Shown here: positions 1-11,582 of the stretch, in pieces
Layout: each line of letters opens with the position of its first letter
Position numbering within the stretch: the stretch's first letter is position 1
Source of the DNA: Varanus komodoensis
Taxonomy: Eukaryota; Chordata; Lepidosauria; Squamata; Varanidae
Assembly (NCBI RefSeq): GCF_004798865.1
Contig: NW_025335856.1
Span: forward strand, 9,656,636-9,720,635
DNA: 64,000 nt
Reading direction: 5' to 3'
Translations under genes and position numbers: made by a program
The notes under the pieces: model-generated
The model's input: the letters and a program-made list of their open reading frames with translations, nothing else
Database searches by the model: none
What the model was told of the DNA's origin: nothing

Positions 1-112
1 GAATTACTGAGCCACCAAGGTGCGGTTGGAGGTCTGATTCTCCTGCTTTTTGCCACTCCCATTTTCAAGACATGAATGGAAGGTTTTGGGAGTTACATCA
101 TAAGGCAGAAGG

Positions 113-262
113 AGACTATAGCTGAGAAGCTGAGCAAATGTTTTGCATGCCAAAGGTCCCAAGCTCAGTCCATGACATTTCCAGTTAATACAAGATCAGA
201 AAAAGGATCCCTCTGCTTCAGACTCTGGCGAGATGCTCCAGCTACAGTAGGTAATCTTGATG
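113..262 (+). repeat. tRNA-derived SINE (squamate type, degenerate)
   Basis: The order ctatagctgagaagctgagc, ttttgcatgccaaaggtccc, then catgacatttccag follows the common squamate SINE whose head resembles a tRNA (GTAGCTCAGTGGTAGAGC, then GGTTC-type B box). The body ends near the remnant of its conserved 'gagctagatg' tail. The copy is diverged and no longer resembles a functional Pol III gene. Confidence 0.6.
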
Positions 263-305
263 CTCCAGCCAATTAAGGTAATCTTAATTGATGCTCCAGC
301 CAATT
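249..305 (+). repeat. Tandem duplication of a ~28-base unit
   Basis: Copy 1 (249-275) and copy 2 (276-305) both read aggtaatctt, then gatgctccagccaatt; copy 2 has a 3-base insertion. The pair sits exactly at the SINE/CR1 boundary, so it may be a local replication slip at the insertion junction. Confidence 0.75.
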
Positions 306-309
306 CTGC

Positions 310-900
310 TTATGTAAGACCCAATATGTGGTTTTCCAATCGTTCCTTGAGCACCTTCACTGAGTGGGTCCCAACACCTCCTGTGGAAGCCCATTCCATA
401 TCCTAGGACTTTCTGACATCTAACCTGAAACCCATTTCTTGAGCTTTGCCCCACTGGACCATGTCCTTTTCTTCACCACAGAGGAAAAAGGGTCACAACC
501 CTCTCCCATCTGACAGCCCTTCACATACTTGTATGTCACTGTAGAATCCCCTCTTCTCCAGGCTCAAAAGACCCACTTCCCTCAAACTCATCTCATATGT
601 CACCCCCCACAATTTGGCTACTATCCTTGTGACCCTCTGCTGAACTGATTCTAACCAACGATGTCTCTTGTATAATAACTGGACACAGTACTCCAGTTGT
701 GGGTGCACCAGAGTCATACGGAGTGGTACTAGCACCTCTCTCAATCTGGAAGCCACGCCTCCAGCGGTACATCTGAGGGTAGTGTTCACCCTCTTAACTG
801 CCATATCACACTGCTGGCTCATGTTTAGCTTGCTGTCAACATGTACAACAAGCATCCAAACAAGGACATAATTAACCAGAGGCTCAATATAACTCATCGT
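310..900 (-). mobile_element. CR1 LINE, 3' part of ORF2 (antisense, degraded)
   Basis: Minus-strand translation contains LVHPQLEYCVQ, LESVQQRVTRIVAK and YEMSLREVGLLSLEKRGF, the conserved C-terminal reverse-transcriptase region of CR1 elements. Toward lower coordinates the sequence continues with the 'aatgggcttccac' region near the end of the ORF. The 5' part is missing, as is usual for LINE insertions. Confidence 0.85.
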
Positions 901-3054
901 TCTGTTAGGAACAAAGAATGTCCTAATCCTCATCACTGTGAAGAGGTGTGTGTGTGTGATATCTACTATATACTTTGAAACCTGAAGCATTCCTAGTTGG
1001 ACATCTCCTCCACCTATGCACACATCTCTATAAAGTTCATGTTTGATTTGTGCTTTCAGTGCTCAGAAATCTTGGTTACTTTTGATAAATGTACCAAAGC
1101 TTATGTTTGCAGTCTTGCTCTGAAAGCCACTTCTGAATTTCAGGAACTCATCTACTTGTGGTAATGTTGCCAGACCTAAAGGAGTTGTGGGAATGGGTCT
1201 GCATTCCAGTCTTAGTTCCCTACCGCATGATTTATCTGAAACACATTTTGAATGGAAGATTGCACATTCCACACTTCAAGTTACTGCTGTATGAATATCT
1301 GATTAATTTCTTAAACAGCTTCTTAAATGCTCCCCTCCCACAACAGAGAATACGTGCACTTGGAATTTGGGGTTATTCTGGATGGGATGAGGTAATTAAC
1401 ACAAAGGGTGTCCATAGATGAGGTATGGAACAACATCCTACCTCTCTCTGCAGAGGGGATGCAGTAGCGAAGACTTTCACGAGTTGCTTGGCATCTTTCA
1501 CATTTCATTAAATCAACCTCCAGAGTGTGTAGAACAGCAAACTTCTCTGCAAGACTTCAACAAAATGGCTGATGGCCAGGGAATGCTGTAGCACTCTTGT
1601 TATCAGGGCTACAGCCTACCACTGAGATTCAGAAGGTATTTTTAGATTGATGGAAGGAACTGGGGAATCACTAGCTGTTTATCCAAATGGAAAGTCGCTA
1701 GTAACAGTAGAAACTGCAGCAGATTTACTTCCTTCCTTTTCTCATATTTTATTTGTAGGCCTGGATCCACCCTGATATTAAATAGGGAGCAAATCAATAT
1801 GAGGCTTGGTCCATGACTGTCATCACCAAGCATTTATCTTTGGAGCAAAAGCAACCAGGAGTTTTGTAGAATTTTAGAGCTGTGGGTTCCATATGCCAAG
1901 AAAGTGCACAAGCTTGGGGGAAAAGGTGGCACATTTGTAGAGTGATGGGTTTAATAGAGATGTTGCTGAAAGTCTCCTAACGTTTTGGTTGGCAAGCACT
2001 GATTTTTAGATCCACCTTACACGATCCATTCACTAAACCTGTACATGAGTGTATCAGGCATAATCAGGCAAACTGGATTAGCTTGCTATGCCAAATAGGG
2101 ATAATCCTCCTTCAGTTCCTTTTCCGCTGAAAGGGGAAACTGCAGTAGTAAAGTCTGACAAATGAGTGGCCCTATTTTTTTTTTTTTTTAAATTTTGGCT
2201 CAGGCATAGGCTCAACCTAACGTTTGTGCTCAGAGATTTTCCACTGTGGAAGCTACTGTTTATGGTTTGGCGGAGGAGACTACAATCAGGGACCAGGGTA
2301 AGGCATATATTCAGTTCTTGCTTCTTCAGAGCAATCAGCTAAAAATACCTGGGAAGCATGCAAAAATGGATTGAGTTGTCAGAGCCCTGTTATCAATATT
2401 GCAGGATGTAGAGCTGGCTGACAGACACAGAGAAACAAAAGAAGAAAAAGGCATCAATAGAACCTGGTGCGCTAGCAAAACAATGTTGAGTGAAAAAAGG
2501 AAAGCCAACTGAATGGAGGGGAAGTGAGCATTTGCATGTACCATCCTACCTTCTGCCACAATATGGTTTTGCTTATCTGCTATCACTCACACCTGACTTT
2601 GCACAAGGAGCTGCAAAACTGAAAAGCATCGTGCTTTATAGCTGAGAAAGCAGCCTCCACACTGCAGGATTGCAATCCCAGTAGAGCCCAGTATACAGCA
2701 GGAGTATTTTGTTGTAGAAAATGACAGGTGCAGAATATTTTAGAGGGAGCTTTTTCAAAATAAAGGACACCTTTTGTGGCCATGCTCAGAAAATGTGTTG
2801 CATCACAAAGAACAAGCTGCCTCCAGCACACAGAGGTGCTCTGGGAGCAGGGCTGCAGAAGCCACAAGCTGAGCATTGAACGAGCCCTGACCTGGCAGGG
2901 GGCTCTCCCAGTGCATCATGAAGGAACTCAGTACTGGCCACTGGTGTTGCACCTGTCAAATTCTGCTGAAATGACAAAGGCAGGAGTGCACACTTACAGA
3001 AAGTTTCACCAAAGCATTAATGTACTTTTTGGGTGCAGTCCAGAGAGGTCCGCC
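901..3054. other. Unassigned stretch
   Basis: Only short non-conserved open frames and no recognisable exon. A short GT run lies at 941-958. Part of 2930-2990 (tgcacctgtcaaattctgctgaaat) loosely recalls a squamate repeat, but I could not define ends. Confidence 0.4.
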
Positions 3055-3315
3055 TGGCGCCGTCGTTATTTGTTTTTTGGCACCAGGCAAAGACCTTTTT
3101 ATTTAAGCGTCATTTTAATTGTTAACAATATTTGCTTATTTATCTGGCCAGGGTGACTTCTTTTATATTGTTATTTATTTTATATTGCTAATTTTATATT
3201 GTTATTTTTGTATTTTATTGTATTTTATTTTGTGTTGTGAGCCGCCCCAAGGCTTCGGCAAGGGGCGGCATAGAAATGGCATAGAAATGTTTTAATAAAT
3301 AAATAAATAAATTAG
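3055..3315 (+). mobile_element. L2-like LINE 3' end
   Basis: The segment carries ccaggcaaagacctttttattta (the end of an L2-type ORF, reading KTFLF), an AT-rich 3' UTR, and the diagnostic tail gtgagccgccccaaggctt, then ggcggcatagaaat and an (AAAT)n run. It is closely related to the copy at 37.3-37.8 kb. Confidence 0.8.
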
Positions 3316-3838
3316 TTTGGTGCTCCTACTCTTAAGGCACAAAGCAAAGATCATCAGCAGCTATCTGCACTGCTGCCATGCCTTGCAGAGCCTTTTTCAA
3401 AAATGGTGTGGAGGACAAGAGAATAAATCTTGGACATCTTCTGTGTATCTCATAAGCTTTCAGCCCCAATAACCTCCCTTCCTTGCCATCCAGCACGTCC
3501 CTGTTCCTCATCCCCAGAGTTGATGCTTGACCTCAAAGAGGCCTCTGTGCTGGCTCTTTCTGTGCTGGCTGCAAAGGGGGCGGGGTGGAGGCTCACCTTT
3601 GACATTCCAGCACCAAGGCCACAGGGCCTAAGAGTGGGCACCAAATAATCCTATGGCCCCCCAGATGAGATCTAGAAGCCATAGGATTGTGCTGTTAGAA
3701 ATGGGGAAAGAAGGCGTGCAGAACTGATTGGCTCCCCTGGATCCATGCAGGAAATACTGTCGATTAGCAAGGTGGATCCAAATACTTTTTTTCCTGCTTT
3801 AACCAGGAGTTCAATTTGCATAGGAAAAAAAAATCAGT

Positions 3839-3840
<2 letters not shown>

Positions 3841-3872
<32 letters not shown>
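3841..3872 (+). repeat. (GT)16 microsatellite
   Basis: Uninterrupted alternating GT from 3841 to 3872, followed by TTGC. Confidence 0.97.
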
Positions 3873-3876
<4 letters not shown>

Positions 3877-5725
3877 ATTTTGCAGTCAACTGAAGTTTGT
3901 TTTGCCAAGCCTTCACTTCATGGAAGTGAATTGCTAACAAGTCCCTTGAGTGCCTCTTCTGGTGAAAAGCAGGATATCAACTTAATAAACAAAATGGGAA
4001 GGGTCCAAAATTCCCCTATCTCAGCAAGAAGTTGCCATTGCTACAAAAAGAAGCAATGTTTTATCTATTTATTAACCATAAATAAATGAAAAAATTCTGG
4101 AAAGGCACTTGCTCCTCACCTCTGGTTCTCACACGATACTGGTATCTACATGGAGTCATTGGTGTATGATAAATTGTTTAAACATCTGATTGTTTTTGTT
4201 CATCACAGACTCATCCCAGATGCCACTTTTAAAAGCTTGAGGTGGTGAAAAGTTAGTGACATGTGAAATAAGGCTCTCTGGCAGCCATTCAAGAGAGCTG
4301 TATGGTCAACTTGAGTTGAAATAAGGAGGCTAATATGCTCAGTGGGTTTTGCCCCTTTTATCTCAAGGGCATCTTGCAAATTTCCTTCCACTTCTTCATT
4401 AACAGAAGGTTGCAAGGAGTATTGTTGACTTGCTTTAGACAAATTGCTGTTGGGCAGTCAATTATTCAAGCCACATTAGACCAGGTTCCATACATCTTGA
4501 ACATTCCAAACATTGAATATCTTTATTTGGCTCAGGAATGGATCAGAAGGCATGTACACAAGCTGAGCAGCCTCAGGGAAAAGCACTTGTTCTGCCTTCC
4601 CTCACACAAATTCATTCACGACTCCATGTGGCAGACATTGTAATGACATCAGCAAAGTTAGACTGAACCTTTTTCCTAGGTAGTTCAACATTCAGTCCCC
4701 ACAGTGTCCCGCCAGAAGCCTATGGGAAACCTGCAGACAGAACATAAGAGAAACCACACCTTCTCCGCCATGTTCCCCGCAACTTATAATACAACTCTCC
4801 CAGTCAGAGGAAGCAGATGACCCTGGCTGAGGGGAGAGGAGGTTGGAAGAGGGGCTGCGGGACCCTTTGGGTGCAGCAGATGACTCCTGGCAACTTTAAG
4901 CCCAGGGTAGCTTAATGTGTCTTTGGAATCGACCCATCGTAGTTTTTCCTCATATGGGTATCACTTCCTTTCCCTCAGTAAAATTGGTTGCCCTTTTCTG
5001 ATGGACCAGCTCTACATTTCCACTTCAGACAATGCCAACAGAGCTTAGGTCTTTGCTAAACTTTAAAAGTGCTATCTTGAGTGAGCTCCTTACATGGGCA
5101 AAGTTCTCTTTCAGCACAATCCTATGCAATTCTACCCAGAAGTAAGCTCTTCTGAATTCAGTGGGCCTTTCTCCAGTTTAGGTGTGCATACGAATGCAGC
5201 GTTTATCCAGTTTCTGGTGGAAAAGCTGCCACCAGCATGCATCAAAATGCTCTTTTTGCTCAGTCCTAGATGGCAGCAGTGTTGACAGCCAGGCCCCTGG
5301 CACATCCCACTATGCAAGTTTCATAAGGTGCTCAGGACAAGGAAGAAGGTATTTTGCTGGTTACAGGTTTCTGCCTTGCATCATTTGAGCTTAATTGTTT
5401 TGAAAACATTATAAAACTGTCCTGACTTGCTGAAGTGGTAAACATCTTTTGGCAGCATATGCTTGATTAAAAGAAATTTTAACTTCAGAGTCATATCAAT
5501 TCATTATTATTTATCCAAGATGAAAGTAAGCATCTTGGATATGTGACTTATTTTTTATTACCTTTTAAATTAAAGTTTAATTACAAATAGGCTTTTGTAC
5601 ACTGTAATCCTGCTTTTTATGTTGAAATGGATTGAACAGCAGCATAAAGAAGTAGCTAGCTGGTTTTTAAAATGAAATGCTTTAGTGGGATCTTCATCCT
5701 AGTGATACACCTCCTAGTGATACAC

Positions 5726-5760
5726 CTCTGAAGAGGGATCCATGAAGTCCCTCTTCAGAG
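5726..5760. repeat. Perfect 13-bp hairpin with 9-base loop
   Basis: The left arm ctctgaagaggga (5726-5738) is the exact reverse complement of tccctcttcagag (5748-5760). Directly upstream, the motif cctagtgatacacct occurs twice in tandem (about 5699-5727). No coding frame accounts for it. Confidence 0.9.
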
Positions 5761-6664
5761 AACTTGATTCAGGAAAATAAACACTATGAAGATGTTGAAG
5801 CATGACTGATGTCTTCTCAGCAGGGGATATGGACCCTTTTCTCATTGTATAACATCAAGAGGAAATCAAGGTATTCCAGCCCTTTCAAATGCTTGCTACA
5901 CTTCACTCCATTTCAGCACTGACAGAAGACTGAAGCTTACGAGGAAGACACAGACAGGGATGTTGTGGTGGGGCAGGGGAGGAATGTGTCACTGCAAGTC
6001 TTTGTTTGTCATTGTGAGTCACTGCTTGAATTTCCTTCATAATTTGCAATTAGATAGAAAAATAATGAGTTAGACTTTATTAAAGACAAAGTCTTCTCTC
6101 TCTCTCGCTAATGAAAAAAGGTTTTATAATTGCTGTGTTAAATTTTGAGAGGAGTTTTTTGTTGATTTTTTTTTCTTTTGGTGAATGTCTTTTCCTTAAT
6201 GCCAAGAATGAAGCAAAGAAAAAAAAATGGCACGCCTTTTCTTCAAATAATTTCCCTGCTGGAGTGAGAATCAGCTCTTGATTCTGTTTTATTTCCATAT
6301 TAGCCACAGGCTGTAAAATAAGTACAAGGACATACTATAAAACATAAACTTGTTTAAAAGCATCTATCTTACAAATTGATATAATGGGCAAACATTGGCT
6401 CAACCAAAGTACCATAAAATTTAGATAAAACTGAAGTATAAGCTACAGCCTAGAGGCATTCTTCTTGACATCTGCTACTTTGCAAGTGCTAGAAAGCTTC
6501 ATATCGAAGGTTTTCAGTTTTCCTTTAGTCCTCTTTTCAATGGTCAAGGTTCCATTCCCCAACCCCTGCCCAATCAATGTCTTGATATTCTCCCTCTCCC
6601 CATGAATGAATGATATCACCCCATCACTTACCTGTCAGCTTTGGCTACAGTACAACCTGAGCAC

Positions 6665-6708
6665 CCAGGTTTAAAAAGGGGAGGATTCAGAGGAGAGCAA
6701 CAAAGATG
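6665..6708 (+). mobile_element. Possible short CR1 fragment
   Basis: The stretch ggtttaaaaaggggaggattcagaggagagcaacaaagatgat resembles the CR1 segment encoding the V-Q-R-R-A-T region. It stops where L1-like sequence begins. Confidence 0.35.
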
Positions 6709-6714
6709 ATATTC

Positions 6715-7640
6715 ATTCTTAAGTCTGCTTCCCATGACACTTTAAGAGAATCATCTTGATCTTCCATTTCTAATAATATAAATTGTGCTCATTATCCCTT
6801 TCATCCACATATGATCTTGTTTTTCCTTTTCCTAATATCATATCTTCACATTTAGTATAATATCTACATATACCATTTTTCTTTGACCAATAATTAGTAC
6901 ATCATTCTAACCAAATCAGGTTAAACCAAGTTGATTTTCCCTTTCTAATACCACCTTTATCTTTGCCTTACTATTCATTTCCTCTAACCAATCTTTTAAC
7001 TTAATAATATGTTTCTACTTCAATACTTTTCCCACACTTCATCTCAAATTTTATGTGAATCGTTCTAATTCTATAATTGGATATAATGGTGAAATTGTTG
7101 GCATAAATATACTTATTCCAAATTTGTACCATATTCTTAAGAAAAGTCCTTTCTATCTAATAATGTTTTTATCATTTAAAAAAATTAACAAGGATCCCTC
7201 AGGTTGAAGAGATTCTAATTTTACCCACATTAGCTTATCAGGTTGTACTATAATATCTGGTATATGCCTCATCTGATTTGCTACATAATATAGGTTTATG
7301 TTAGTAATACCTAGTACTCCTATTTTGGGGTGGGGTTTTATACTGGTTTTTTAAAAAAAGTAATCTTCACTTTTTTTTCTTTTATGGAACTTACACATCA
7401 TTTTTGCCATTCTTTCAAATCTTCTTTTGTTATTTTAAACAGTAACATCATAAACAAACAAAAAAACTTAGGTAAATTTTTCATTTAAAGAACTGCTATT
7501 CTACCAAGATAATCCAATCTTCCTAAATTCATTTATTTTCTTTTTTATTCCATGTTTCAATTTATCGGTATTCCTCTTTAATCATTGCATTTTTCTGTAA
7601 TATTTATTCCTAAATACTTAATAATTTGAAGGGGGTGCAT
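6715..7640 (-). mobile_element. L1 LINE, ORF2 C-terminal part (antisense, degraded)
   Basis: Minus-strand translation gives IIKYLGINITEKC, then LDYLGRIAVL followed by MKNLPK, and further on KIGVLGITNINLYYVANQMR then MWVKLESL. This order (KYLGI, LGRIAV.KM..LPK, GGLGLP..LYY) is the hallmark of L1 ORF2 between the reverse transcriptase and the C-terminal region. The segment is very AT-rich with many stops, so it is an old copy. Confidence 0.8.
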
Positions 7641-7724
7641 TTACAGAACTGCAATTTTCTGCAAGTGCACACAAATGCAAGCTTGGAGTGGGGAGAAATT
7701 AGAAATCTGATTCTGTTAATGGAG

Positions 7725-7893
7725 TGATGTCAGTGGGTGTCTCTATAGAACACACAGTTAAACACAACATGGTCCGTGGTTTCAATTTGTCCTGAGTCGC
7801 AAGGGCAAAACTGCTCTGCAAATGACATTTTTTTATAGCAGCCATCCAGGACTACTGAAGAAAGTCCACCACAAGAGAGAGGCTTTCAAGCTG
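7725..7893 (-). mobile_element. LINE fragment with C-terminal zinc-binding-like motif (antisense)
   Basis: The minus strand encodes AEQFCPCDSGQIETTDHVVF followed by NCVFYRD. The C-x-C-x8-H-x4-C spacing with 'ET..H.V..C..Y' is typical of the segment after the reverse transcriptase in several non-LTR retrotransposons. I cannot assign the clade from this piece alone. It abuts the candidate LTR at 7897. Confidence 0.55.
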
Positions 7894-7896
7894 TCA

Positions 7897-8378
7897 TGTT
7901 AGGCCTGTAACTTGGAGCTTGACAGGAGAATTGGCTGAAGTTTGATTAGGGATAGGAATTGTAGCTTCTAAGATAATAGTTGTAATAACTGTGTAGCACA
8001 TACCTGGCTTAGCTGGCATTAAGCCCAGGCAAGCGGTCACATACTCAAGTCTTGGCAGTGTAACCAGAGCCTCAACTCAGTTGGGGATTTATAGGAATTC
8101 CTCTTCAGGAGCTCCTGGCCCAGCCTCTCAGGTAAGCACAGAAACTGCTTGAGTTCAAATGTGCCAATCAATGCTTGTGGTGGGAATTTCAAGCCAAAAA
8201 GAAGCTGTTGTCACTGGTCAGCAGGGTATAAAAGAGGCCTCTGCCCTGCTTTCTGGGCTGATTGCCACTTTGCTGTGAGTGAACTCCGTTCCCAAGAATA
8301 AAATTCAGCTTTGCTACCTCTCACCCAGTTGCACTCAATTGGACTGAGCATGCCAGGTCCAGACCAGTCTCCAACAAC
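7897..8378 (+). mobile_element. Candidate solo LTR (retroviral or LTR-retrotransposon fossil)
   Basis: The segment begins TGTTAG and has the layout of an LTR: a U3-like region, a TATA box (TATAAAAG, 8227-8234), and about 65 bases later a poly(A) signal AATAAA (8297-8302). The right end is uncertain; ctgtct near 8379 nearly repeats ctgtca just before the start, which would suit a short target duplication. No internal retroviral sequence is attached, so it would be a solo LTR. A host promoter is the alternative reading. Confidence 0.45.
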
Positions 8379-8716
8379 TGTCTAGGATCCCTGTTTAAAA
8401 GTTGGGACTGCATTCTTAAAATAATATGCTTTCTTGTTTTGTTTATAACAACATACATTAGTCCTGTGCTTATTTTTCCTGTACCTCTGCTCTGTTTTGC
8501 TCTAGGGGAAAAGGCATGTAATAACACAAGACACAGTTTAATGGTGGCGGAGGGAGTAAGACTAGCTGGTGGTAAGGAGTGAGAATCCACATTTGGTTCT
8601 CCACATCCTGCAGTGGTGTTTATCCACTCTTGATTTTGTGTCTGAGTGGATAAACTCACCATAAAAAGCAAGATATGAGAGCTTTTAATTCTCCAGTGCT
8701 GGCCCAATGTTGATAG

Positions 8717-8847
8717 CAGGTGTGGGGAAACTGTGGTCTTTCAGGTGATGATGTGCTACAAGTCCATCATCTCTTTACATTGGCCATGCTGTCTGTAGTG
8801 ATGGGAGATTGAGTCCAACATCATCCAGATTCCAATTTCCATCCCTA
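8717..8847. mobile_element. Short hAT-type inverted-repeat element (MITE)
   Basis: Starts caggtgtggggaaactgtgg and ends ccaatttccatcccta, with the internal motifs aagtccatcat, gccatgctg, gtgatggga and gagtccaacatcatcc. This is the layout of the common squamate hAT MITE (CAGGGGTGGGGAA termini, 'ggactacaactcccatc' arms). Confidence 0.6.
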
Positions 8848-8909
8848 GAGATTCCCAGCTTAGCTTGTGAACAATTGCCTTCTTTACTTAGCCATTGATC
8901 TCATGTTAC

Positions 8910-8910
<1 letters not shown>

Positions 8911-8951
<41 letters not shown>
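8911..8951 (+). repeat. (ATT)n microsatellite ending at the assembly gap
   Basis: The ATT units run without interruption into the N block, so the true length is unknown. Confidence 0.95.
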
Positions 8952-9051
8952 NNNNNNNNNNNNNNNNNNNNNNNNNNNNNNNNNNNNNNNNNNNNNNNNN
9001 NNNNNNNNNNNNNNNNNNNNNNNNNNNNNNNNNNNNNNNNNNNNNNNNNNN
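8952..9051. other. Assembly gap (100 N)
   Basis: Exactly 100 N, a conventional placeholder length, so the true distance is unknown. The left flank is a microsatellite and the right flank is CpG-rich. Confidence 0.99.
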
Positions 9052-9118
9052 GTCGCAGCCGCGTGCGTCTGCCTGCATTCGCTTGCCCGGGAGCGGCGTG
9101 ATGTTTAAGGTAAGAAGG
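9052..9118 (+). other. CpG-rich block with ATG and splice-donor consensus
   Basis: In a CpG-poor window this stretch packs about seven CpGs into its first 50 bases (gtcgcagccgcgtgcgtctg and on). It then reads gcggcgtgATGTTTAAG|gtaagaagg, an ATG followed nine bases later by a near-perfect donor site. It could be the end of a first exon whose promoter lies in the gap, or an unrelated repeat edge. No partner exon was found. Confidence 0.25.
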
Positions 9119-9199
9119 AATTCAAGGGATGAAGTGGTTGCCCATAAAATAGCTTTGAGACTTGGGTATATTGCAAGCCTCTTGTTTCCAAATGTTGGT

Positions 9200-9480
9200 G
9201 CCATGTATAGTTGGAATGCTCTTTAGAAGGCTGGATACTGAAGATGAAAGTCAAATACTTTGGCCACCTAATGAGAAGGACTAACTGGAGAAGAGCCTAA
9301 TGCTGGGAACAGTAGATGGCAAAGGAAGAAGGGGACGGCAGAGGATGAGGTGGCTGGATGGAGTCACTGAAGCAGAGCTTAAGTGGACTCCGGGGGTTGG
9401 TGGAGGACAGGAAGGCCTGGAAGAGTGTTGTCCATGGGGTCACGATGGGTCGGACACAACTTTGCAACTAACAACAACAT
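9200..9480 (+). mobile_element. BovB (RTE) LINE 3' end
   Basis: The run actttggccacctaatgaga, then tgctgggaacagtagatggc, gaggatgaggtggctggatg, aggaaggcctgga, ccatggggtcacgatgggtc and ggacacaactttgcaactaa is the unmistakable 3' end of BovB, ending in its short CAA-type tail. BovB is known for horizontal spread between squamates, ruminants and other animals. The copy is 5' truncated. Confidence 0.93.
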
Positions 9481-11582
9481 AGTTGGGATGAGTAGTGCTT
9501 TCCCTTCTGAGAAAGGTATATGGCTAGGATGGCACACTATTCCTTTTCACAGGCTTGCTTTCTCTTTGCTAATTAAGCAAATTATGTAGCCTCTGAAATT
9601 TGATATACTTAAAGCCTGGGGAAGGATGTGAAGGATTACAGTCTAGCACAAAGTGCTGCCTTTTACTTTACGAGAAATAAAAATGAACCACAGCCTACTG
9701 ACAGTCTGATATTGTACGTCTGTGTGTGCACAAGACACCTTTCATGCTCAGACTGGGAGAACACAGGTGAGTAACTGGAGATCAGTAACCAAGGAAACTA
9801 ATAGGGACTAAGAGGAAATGGATTTCACCTTGCTGCTAATGCCAGAATAATACACAGCAAAAAGATATTGGCTCTGCTTGTAGCTTCTTAGTGGGGGGAA
9901 GAAGGAAAATGAGTGCAGCTAAATGCCACTCAGACTGGATTTAGATCCACTGGGGCACCATGAATAACCAGATTTAAGTTTTATGCTTATGTCACTTCTT
10001 CTGGTATTATATGGTTGAACTCAACTCAGCACGACGATAAAAGGTTTTCAAAACACTGGCAACCCAGAAGGACTAATTTATGGAAACAACAACCAATTCC
10101 TCCCACTTCAGCTGGATGGGGTGTCAGCTAGAGCTTAGCAACATGTGTGGGCTTGCTTACTGTGATTTTGAAACACAGGGCAAGAGAATATTTGGAGCTG
10201 ATTTGAGTCGAGTTTTCTCCCACCATCACACACTTATTCTGGTATGACACATTCAATTGATTTGAAATAGTTATGCTGGTTCTATCAGGTACTGGAGGTA
10301 GAGAATTCCTCTCACCTCAAGCATCAAGGGGCTTTTTGATAGATAGATAGCAGTTGCAGACTTCCATACAGAAGGTGCCAGATTTAAGCTCATGCATCTC
10401 CACTTAAGTGGATCAGGAAGAAAGTGATAAGCAGGACCATTCTTTGCCTGAGAATATAGGAGCTGTATAGTCCAACCTGGTATAAGCCCAACCATTATGA
10501 GGCATCCTTGTGCGGGCACTCATTCCAGTGTTGCTGGAGCAAACTTGGTCCCATTGGATAAAACCTTCTCAGTTTGCCTGATGTTGGTGGCTAGTTAGCA
10601 TTTACTCAATGGGGGTACTATTCTCCCAGGTCTTTACAAAGTCTTTACAGAGCAATAGTTGAAAGAGGGTTAGCAGTAGCAACATCTGGGCTGGAGAGTG
10701 GATATTTTCTACCATCAGCACTAGCTTCCCAACATTGCCACTGCCTTTGAAATGAATCTTGGTATGTTTATTATGGATCAGTTTTAGGCTACATTGGATG
10801 TCCATTGTCAGTGGGTAGAGGTAGGATGCAAACATCAAAAATAAAGAAATAACTATTCTATCCCTAAACAAAAGATGCAAGTGGCCCACCTTTTTGTCCT
10901 TGTTTGTTTGTTTGTTTGTCTGTCTGCTTTTGGAAGATTCAGCCTCTGAAGTTGCAGCAGGGGAGGAGGACGGTGCAATTGGTCCTGATGGAATTTGAAA
11001 AAATGCCTGTGACTTTAGAGACTACTTTAAGGGCTTAGCAAGGCAGTCAGGGTGATGAAAGAAATGGCTGGAAACAGTTAATGGACCTTGCTTCCCTAGG
11101 TGCAGTCATTTTTCTCCCTCAAGAAAAAACTCAGTGTTCCTTCTTTTTAACAATTCATGCCAATAAATTTCTCTCCCAGTAGTGATTAGTTAGAATGAAC
11201 TTTGCATTTACCATAGAAATAAAATCAGATACCAATTTTTCTGCCCTTTAAAGGACCTGAGTTGAAGAACAGCTAAAAGCTGGGTTTGGGGGTTTTTAGG
11301 GAAATGAGAAAGATTAAATATACTTTCAAAGGAATTGGTCTTTTGCAAATCAAAGAAAGTAATAGATACCTATATACCTCAAAGGCAAAAATAGTCTGAG
11401 TTAAGCCAGCTAGTCTTTCCAGATTTGCAGTACAAGTGGTGCATTCACTCATAGATAGTTACTTGAAGCAGCATGAGAAAATTAGACAGAACTTGACCAT
11501 AAAACAATAATCATGTCAGCTGTGAAGTTATATCCATTCATATGTCTCCTTCTGAATACACAGATGATGATTCTTTCCCATG
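9481..11582. other. Unassigned stretch
   Basis: No exon or full repeat recognised. A (TTTG)5 tract with TCTG units lies at 10901-10926. Confidence 0.4.

Larger units (their letters stand above)
3316..6664. other. Unassigned stretch with a GT repeat and a hairpin
   Basis: No exon recognised. It contains the GT tract at 3841, a possible copy of the 'aatcctatgca / agaagtaag' repeat at 5108-5185, and the 13-bp hairpin at 5726-5760. AT content rises after 5400. Confidence 0.4.

Noticed and set aside
3640-3690. 'aatcctatgg...ccataggatt' motif, also loosely at 18.2, 27.26 and 57.98 kb
   Set aside because: Suggests an inverted-repeat family, but the copies are too short and diverged to set ends.
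8221-8302. TATA box and AATAAA as a host promoter and terminator
   Set aside because: Both signals within about 75 bases fit an LTR better than a host gene, and no coding exon follows.
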